From assembly GCA_025361685.1 (NCBI GenBank), contig JANYKE010000219.1, forward strand, positions 1-9,772: 9,772 nucleotides of DNA, given 5' to 3'. Under the pieces are notes generated by a model. That model saw nothing but the letters and a program-made list of their open reading frames with translations, was not told the DNA's origin and did no database searches. Shown here piece by piece: positions 5,586-9,772 of this stretch (positions are counted from its first letter, which is position 1; each line of letters begins with the position of its first letter). The stretch comes from Eubacteriales bacterium (GTDB lineage Bacteria; Bacillota; Clostridia; JANYKE01). Position numbers and translations under genes: made by a program.

Positions 5586-7442
5586 TTAGTCTACTTCCTT
5601 AAAATCGGCATCAACAACATTGTCGTCGCCGCCTTCTTTAGGATTTGAACCTTGTCCCGGTCCTTGGTCGCCGGCCGGTGGTGCTTGGTCCTGTCCGCCC
5701 TGTCCGGGTTGTGCATAGATCTTTTGAGCAAGATCGTTGAATGCTTTAGTCAGCGATTCGGTTCCTGCCTTGATTTCATCGTCGGTTGCATCTGCTTTCT
5801 TAAGCAGGTCCTTAAGATTATCAATCTCAGTTTGGACTGTTGCTTTTTCTTCATCGTTAAGCTTGTCGCCGACTTCGGACAATGACTTCTCTGACTGGAA
5901 TACCATTGAATCAGCTGTGTTGCGGATCTCGATGTGCTCTTTTGCTTTCTTGTCTTCTTCTGCAAATTTTTCTGCTTCTTTAACGGCGGCATCAATATCA
6001 GCGTCGCTCAAATTAGTTGAAGCGGTAATCGTAATTTTCTGCTCGTTACCTGTTCCTAAATCTTTTGCCGAAACGTGAACGATTCCGTTGGCATCGATAT
6101 CAAATGTAACTTCAATCTGTGGTATTCCTCTTGGGGCCGGCGGTATTCCCGAGAGATTAAAGTTGCCGAGAGTTTTATTTCCTTGAGCCATTTCTCTTTC
6201 ACCCTGAAGCACATGAACCTCAACACTTGGCTGGTTATCTGCTGCTGTCGAGAAAGTCTGACTCTTCTTAGCCGGGATAGTCGTGTTTCTGTCAATAATC
6301 TTTGTGAAGACTCCTCCCAAGGTTTCGATTCCGAGTGACAAAGGTGTTACATCAAGCAGCAACAGATCTTTGACATCACCGGTCAAAACGCCGGCCTGAA
6401 TGGCGGCTCCCATGGCCACGCACTCATCAGGATTGATTCCCTTAAATGGTTCTTGTTTCATAAACTTTTTAACTGCCTCTTGAACAGCAGGAGTTCTCGT
6501 CGAACCGCCCACAAGCAGGACCTTGTGTATGTCGCTTGGATCAAGACCTGCGTCCTTCATTGCGGTCTTCATCGGGCCGACTGTTTGTTCAATAAGTGAT
6601 GCGGTAAGGTCATCGAACTTTGCTCTGGTCAGTGTGATGTCAAGATGCTTTGGACCTGATGCGTCGGCTGTGATAAACGGAAGGTTGATGTTTGTTGAAG
6701 GTGTGCTTGAGAGCTCGATTTTGGCTTTCTCTGATGCTTCCTTCAACCTTTGAAGTGCTATCTTGTCCTGTGACAGATCAACGCCTGAATCCTTCTTGTA
6801 TTCAGCGACTAACCAGTCCATAACCTTTTGATCGAAATCATCGCCGCCGAGCCTGTTGTTACCGTTGGTGGCAAGAACTTCGATGACGCCATCGCCAATT
6901 TCAAGAATCGACACGTCGAACGTTCCCCCGCCTAGGTCATATACCATTATCTTCTGCTCGTGCTCTTTGTCCATACCATAAGCTAAAGCGGCCGCTGTCG
7001 GCTCATTAACAATACGCAGCACCTCAAGCCCTGCGATTTTGCCGGCGTCTTTTGTCGCTTGCCTTTGTGAGTCGCTAAAATATGCCGGCACCGTGATAAC
7101 GGCTTCTGTAACAGGCCCGCCCAGATAGCTCTCGGCGTCTGCTTTCAGCTTCTGAAGTATCATTGCTGAAATTTCCTGTGGCGTGTAGTTCTTGCCGTCG
7201 ATGGTTACCTTTTTGTTGGATCCCATGTCTCTTTTGATTGAGCTGACGCTTCTGTCTGAGTTTGTTACGACCTGCCTTTTGGCAATCTGTCCTACAAGTC
7301 TTTCGTTGTCTTTCGTGAATGCAACGACTGATGGTGTGGTTCTGGCTCCTTCGTTATTTGGAATAACTGTGGCCTCTCCGCCTTCCATAATTGCTACGCA
7401 CGAGTTTGTTGTTCCTAAATCAATCCCTATTACTCTTCCCAT
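5586..7442 (-). CDS. dnaK: Chaperone DnaK (Hsp70)
   Basis: ATP-dependent Hsp70 that binds exposed hydrophobic peptides, cycling with DnaJ and GrpE. At 618 residues it is a normal length. In the nucleotide-binding domain, IDLGTTNS (7-14), [14 protein letters not shown] (167-180) and [12 protein letters not shown] (309-320) are intact. The interdomain linker [19 protein letters not shown] spans 356-374. The substrate-binding beta domain and helical lid follow, and a Gly/Gln/Pro-rich tail (579-605) leads to [10 protein letters not shown]. The segment after residue 70 lacks the roughly 24-residue insertion of Gram-negative DnaK, a known Gram-positive feature. The ATG at 7442 has an excellent AAGGAGG SD 8 nt upstream, the strongest in the operon, which fits the high demand for DnaK. 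It lies 54 bp after grpE in an AT-rich spacer. Confidence 0.99.
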   Translation of the reverse strand: MGRVIGIDLGTTNSCVAIMEGGEATVIPNNEGARTTPSVVAFTKDNERLVGQIAKRQVVTNSDRSVSSIKRDMGSNKKVTIDGKNYTPQEISAMILQKLKADAESYLGGPVTEAVITVPAYFSDSQRQATKDAGKIAGLEVLRIVNEPTAAALAYGMDKEHEQKIMVYDLGGGTFDVSILEIGDGVIEVLATNGNNRLGGDDFDQKVMDWLVAEYKKDSGVDLSQDKIALQRLKEASEKAKIELSSTPSTNINLPFITADASGPKHLDITLTRAKFDDLTASLIEQTVGPMKTAMKDAGLDPSDIHKVLLVGGSTRTPAVQEAVKKFMKQEPFKGINPDECVAMGAAIQAGVLTGDVKDLLLLDVTPLSLGIETLGGVFTKIIDRNTTIPAKKSQTFSTAADNQPSVEVHVLQGEREMAQGNKTLGNFNLSGIPPAPRGIPQIEVTFDIDANGIVHVSAKDLGTGNEQKITITASTNLSDADIDAAVKEAEKFAEEDKKAKEHIEIRNTADSMVFQSEKSLSEVGDKLNDEEKATVQTEIDNLKDLLKKADATDDEIKAGTESLTKAFNDLAQKIYAQPGQGGQDQAPPAGDQGPGQGSNPKEGGDDNVVDADFKEVD

Positions 7443-7496
7443 TTTTCTTTCCTCCTTAATTTTTTATTAATATATTTTTTAATCTTATAAACAATT

Positions 7497-8066
7497 TTAG
7501 TTTGCTACTTTTACGTAGCTGTGTCTTACAATTCTGTCCTTCAAAATGTATCCGGCCTGAAGTTCTTCTATGACTTCGTTTTCACCGTATCGTTCGTCTT
7601 CGACGTGCATTACTGCGTTGTGCAGATTCGGGTCAAATTTTTCACCGACACATTGCATTCTGCTTAGCCCCATCTTTAAAAGTATTTCCCAGAATTGTTT
7701 GAAAATCATTTCGATTCCCATCATGAGCGCCTCATCCTTTATGTCGCTGCCGGCTGCACTTAGGGCTCTTTCGAAGTTGTCGAGGACGGGCAGAATTTCT
7801 TTGATTACGTCGGCTGTTGCGTCGGAGTAGAGTACTTCCTTCTCCCTTGTTGTGCGCTTTTTGTAATTGTCATATTCGGCGGCGAGTCTTTGATATCTGT
7901 CGAACAATTCTGATTTGGCGTCGCATTCGGTTTTGTATTCTTGTTCTTTGATTTCAAATTCGCTTACGGCTTTTGACAATTTGCTTTTGAGTTCTTTGAT
8001 GTGCTTTTCTTTTTCCTTGGCCTCTTTTGTCTTTTTAGGTGTTAGCTGATCTTTCTCTTCAGTCAT
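7497..8066 (-). CDS. grpE: Nucleotide exchange factor GrpE
   Basis: Dimeric co-chaperone that releases ADP from DnaK. Of 189 residues, about 1-65 are highly charged (Lys/Glu) and should form the long dimerising coiled coil. LAAEYDNYKKRT (61-72), ILPVLDNFERAL (91-102) and the C-terminal wing FDPNLHNAVMHV (144-155) to the terminal AGYILKDRIVRHSYVKVAN are family hallmarks. The ATG at 8066 overlaps the hrcA stop by 8 nt (ATGACTGA). Its SD (GGAGA near 8080) lies inside hrcA, so translation is likely coupled to hrcA. Confidence 0.98.
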   Translation of the reverse strand: MTEEKDQLTPKKTKEAKEKEKHIKELKSKLSKAVSEFEIKEQEYKTECDAKSELFDRYQRLAAEYDNYKKRTTREKEVLYSDATADVIKEILPVLDNFERALSAAGSDIKDEALMMGIEMIFKQFWEILLKMGLSRMQCVGEKFDPNLHNAVMHVEDERYGENEVIEELQAGYILKDRIVRHSYVKVAN

Positions 8067-9132
8067 CTTTCACATTCTCCTCTCCAAACATTTTCTCTAA
8101 TTCTTTGTTCAACTCTTTGGTTATATAGTCCATTGCGGAAATTACTTTGGGGTATTCCATTCGCTTTGGCCCGATTACGCCGATGGTTCCAACCATATAA
8201 TCTCCCAATGAGTATGACGTTGTTACAATGCTGAAATCGCTTACCTCGTCTATCTTTATCTCGCTTCCTATCTTTACATCAATCATTCCTTTTTCGCCTT
8301 GGGGAAGCATTATTCTGTTGATTAGCTCGTTCCTCTGCATGAAATCGAAGAATGCTCGTGCTTTGTCTGAGTCGGTGAATTCCTGATATTTGAAAATATT
8401 GGTGGTGCCGTTCATGAAGACTTCGCTTTCGTTTGAATTCTCATTTTGAATTGTTTTGGCGATGTCCATCATTACGGAAAATAGAAAGTCTTTTGATACG
8501 CCGAATTCTTTTTGGATTTCGTGAATTAACTGTACATTTAGTTTTTCGACTGTTAACCCTGCGAGCTTTTCGTTGAGAATTCTTGAGACCCGTTCGATGT
8601 CTGCCGGATGTGCTACTCCTTCGAGGTGAATGGTGCTGTGCTTGACCATGCCTTCGTTGGTGACCAGTATCATTAGCACTCGTTTGGGGTCCATGTAGAG
8701 GAGCTGAACATTCCTTATCTTGCTCTTGCTGATCTTGGGGGCCGTCGCCACCGAAGTGTAATGTGTGATCTGTGAGATGACATTTGATGCCTGCTTTATC
8801 AGGTCGACCAGTCTGTCTATCCTACCCTCAAGGTTTTCCTTTATAAACAGCAGCTCATCTTTTGTCAGCACTGACATATCCATTAAACTGTCAACGTACA
8901 TCCTATACCCTTTAACCGACGGCACACGCCCGGCCGAAGTATGTGGCTGCTCCAAATACCCCATCTCCTCGAGGTCTGCCATCTCGTTTCTGATCGTCGC
9001 AGAACTAATCCCCAGCACGCTCTTCTTGGCAATCGTCCTAGACCCGATCGGCTCGGCCGTCATAATGTAATCGTCTATTATCGACTTAAGAATCTGCTTT
9101 TTGCGCTCGTCCAGCTCTTTATGCTCTGACAT
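8059..9132 (-). CDS. hrcA: Heat-inducible transcription repressor HrcA
   Basis: Repressor of class I heat-shock genes; it binds CIRCE as a dimer, and its activity depends on GroEL in studied Firmicutes. The 357 residues begin with an N-terminal winged helix (about 5-75). It includes GISSATIRNEMADLEEMGYL (41-60, recognition region) and QPHTSAGRVPSVKGYRMYVD (62-81, wing), both highly conserved. The rest is the GAF-like dimerisation and inserted domain. The ATG at 9132 is chosen: a GGGAG/GAAGG SD lies about 8 nt upstream, and homologous sequence starts just after. An in-frame GTG at 9165 would start inside the CIRCE element, and its 11 extra residues are not family-like. It is first in the operon, 26 nt downstream of CIRCE, so it is autoregulated. 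Confidence 0.98.
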   Translation of the reverse strand: MSEHKELDERKKQILKSIIDDYIMTAEPIGSRTIAKKSVLGISSATIRNEMADLEEMGYLEQPHTSAGRVPSVKGYRMYVDSLMDMSVLTKDELLFIKENLEGRIDRLVDLIKQASNVISQITHYTSVATAPKISKSKIRNVQLLYMDPKRVLMILVTNEGMVKHSTIHLEGVAHPADIERVSRILNEKLAGLTVEKLNVQLIHEIQKEFGVSKDFLFSVMMDIAKTIQNENSNESEVFMNGTTNIFKYQEFTDSDKARAFFDFMQRNELINRIMLPQGEKGMIDVKIGSEIKIDEVSDFSIVTTSYSLGDYMVGTIGVIGPKRMEYPKVISAMDYITKELNKELEKMFGEENVKDD

Positions 9133-9158
9133 GCCAATAACCTTCTCCCTTTGTTCTG

Positions 9159-9185
9159 TTAGCACTCATTCGGTTCAAGTGCTAA
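9159..9185 (-). promoter_or_regulatory. CIRCE operator (HrcA binding site)
   Basis: TTAGCACTC (9159-9167), a 9-bp spacer, then AAGTGCTAA (9177-9185). The consensus is TTAGCACTC-N9-GAGTGCTAA, so only one base, the first of the right half on the plus strand, deviates. It starts at the predicted transcription start and lies 26 nt upstream of the hrcA ATG. It would repress the whole hrcA-grpE-dnaK-dnaJ operon. Confidence 0.97.
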
Positions 9186-9192
9186 CAGTATA

Positions 9193-9221
9193 AATTTACC
9201 ATACCCCGCTTACCCTGTCAA
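9193..9221 (-). promoter_or_regulatory. Sigma-A promoter of the hrcA operon
   Basis: Perfect -35 TTGACA (9221-9216), 17-bp spacer, and -10 TAAATT (9198-9193, 4 of 6) with an extended TGG directly before it. The predicted start near 9186 touches the CIRCE edge. The A/T tracts at 9223-9245 upstream of the -35 could act as an UP element. Confidence 0.88.
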
Positions 9222-9245
9222 CACTTTTTACCAAAAAAATTTTTA

Positions 9246-9432
9246 CACATCCTTGAACTTATCATGAACAATCTGTTAACAACAATTCCGCCCTGTTCCG
9301 CGCTCTCTGCACTTCCCACGCACCTCTCACTACTTCTACTCACTTTTCCCTTATCACCTCACTAGCCTCACCGTAAATCTTTTCTTATCTTTACCCGAAT
9401 TGCTTCCCTTTTACTTACCCTAATCGCACCTC
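9246..9432. other. Pyrimidine-rich non-coding spacer between hrcA and tRNA-Ser
   Basis: No gene, terminator or clear dyad is visible. From about 9287 to 9432 the plus strand is strongly pyrimidine-rich: by my count 48 of 60 bases at 9301-9360 and 44 of 60 at 9361-9420. It has recurring CTCAC-type words but no stable period. Composition resembles the repeat-filled prmA-rsmE spacer. Firmicutes often carry hemW upstream of hrcA; it is absent here. Confidence 0.6.
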
Positions 9433-9461
9433 TTGATTTATAACCGGAAATATTATATGAT
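9433..9461 (+). promoter_or_regulatory. Promoter of tRNA-Ser
   Basis: -35 TTGATT (9433-9438), 17-bp spacer, -10 TATGAT (9456-9461, 5 of 6). The start would be near 9468, just ahead of the mature tRNA 5' end at 9473. The gene is therefore a single-gene unit divergent from hrcA. Confidence 0.8.
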
Positions 9462-9472
9462 ACTGCCTGTAC

Positions 9473-9563
9473 GGAAAGATGGCTGAGCTGGTCTAAGGCG
9501 CACGACTGGAAATCGTGTGTTGGCTAATCCCAACCGAGGGTTCGAATCCCTCTCTTTCCGCCA
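9473..9563 (+). tRNA. tRNA-Ser(GGA)
   Basis: A 91-nt class II tRNA. The acceptor GGAAAGA (9473-9479) pairs with TCTTTCC (9553-9559). The anticodon stem is CACGA/TCGTG around loop CTGGAAA, giving anticodon GGA for UCC and UCU. A long variable arm (TTGG/CCAA stem) is typical of serine tRNAs. The T arm is GAGGG-TTCGAAT-CCCTC. The discriminator base is G, and the CCA end (9561-9563) is genomically encoded. Confidence 0.98.
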
Positions 9564-9567
9564 AACT

Positions 9568-9614
9568 AAAGGCTTCTGAGGTTTTCCCCCGGAAGCCTTT
9601 GTTGTTCTTTTGCA
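9568..9614 (+). terminator. Intrinsic terminator after tRNA-Ser
   Basis: Stem of 14 positions with one mismatch: AAAGGCTTCTGAGG (9568-9581) pairs with CCCCGGAAGCCTTT (9587-9600) around a 5-nt loop. A U-rich tail, GTTGTTCTTTT, follows. It lies 5 nt after the tRNA CCA end. Confidence 0.93.
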
Positions 9615-9615
9615 T

Positions 9616-9640
9616 CATTTCTTTAACATTTCTTTAACAT
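9616..9640 (+). promoter_or_regulatory. 11-bp direct repeats, PhoP-box-like
   Basis: Two exact copies of CATTTCTTTAA (9616-9626, 9627-9637) plus CAT place TTAACA at 9623-9628 and 9634-9639, separated by 5 bp. TTAACA repeated every 11 bp is the Bacillus-type PhoP binding pattern. Weaker relatives follow: TGTACA (9650), GAAACA (9664) and TCTACA (9673), not in 11-bp phase. They lie upstream of the promoter at 9699-9727. Regulation by phosphate is inference from the motif alone. Confidence 0.5.
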
Positions 9641-9698
9641 ACAATCATATGTACATCATTTTAGAAACATATTCTACATATTCAATTTTCCCAACTAA

Positions 9699-9727
9699 TT
9701 GACGTGCTTAACTCGCTATGATATTAT
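9699..9727 (+). promoter_or_regulatory. Promoter for a gene beyond the right edge
   Basis: -35 TTGACG (9699-9704), 17-bp spacer, -10 TATTAT (9722-9727) with an extended TGA in front. The start would be near 9734. An SD-like AAAGGA sits at 9765-9770, so a start codon is expected a few bases outside the window. The gene itself cannot be identified. Confidence 0.8.
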
Positions 9728-9772
9728 GTTGATATTACTAACTGCATGTTTTTACTGTTTTTTCAAAGGATA

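Noticed and set aside
9133..9165. Longer HrcA starting at GTG 9165
   Set aside because: The start codon lies within the CIRCE element and only about 20 nt from the predicted transcription start, without an SD. The ATG at 9132 has a good SD and fits family length.

Overview
The window reads as a chromosomal housekeeping segment from a low-to-moderate GC Gram-positive bacterium, most likely a clostridial Firmicute and possibly Lachnospiraceae-like. Four things point this way: the hrcA-grpE-dnaK-dnaJ-prmA-rsmE gene set in its Firmicute order; a CIRCE operator directly in front of hrcA; a DnaK that lacks the insertion found near residue 80 of Gram-negative DnaK; and strong SD sites with sigma-A-type promoters. 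The genus assignment is inference only.

Layout on the minus strand, read right to left. A sigma-A promoter and CIRCE (9159-9221) drive hrcA (heat-shock repressor), grpE, dnaK and dnaJ, the class I heat-shock operon. The usual run-on from dnaJ into prmA is broken by a plus-strand HAD-family phosphatase gene (3725-4378), whose 3' end overlaps the 3' end of dnaJ by 32 bp. prmA (ribosomal protein L11 methyltransferase) then has its own near-consensus promoter and is followed by rsmE (16S rRNA m3U1498 methyltransferase) and lepA (EF-4). lepA starts on the base after the rsmE stop codon and runs off the left edge. The two halves therefore handle chaperone supply (HrcA, GrpE, DnaK, DnaJ) and ribosome modification or translation quality (PrmA, RsmE, LepA).

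On the plus strand at the right end is tRNA-Ser(GGA) with its own promoter and a strong intrinsic terminator. After it come 11-bp direct repeats resembling a PhoP box, a good promoter and an SD-like sequence. These belong to a gene that begins just beyond the right edge.

No new defence, mobile or metabolic system is visible, and the genes are ordinary. The unexplained signals are non-coding or small. They are: a 481-bp gap between prmA and the HAD gene with a 24-bp perfect palindrome nested in a longer dyad, 36-bp-spaced direct repeats and a 16-bp inverted repeat over the HAD promoter; short degenerate tandem repeats in two intergenic spacers of the minus-strand operons; and an in-frame 24-bp duplication inside prmA.
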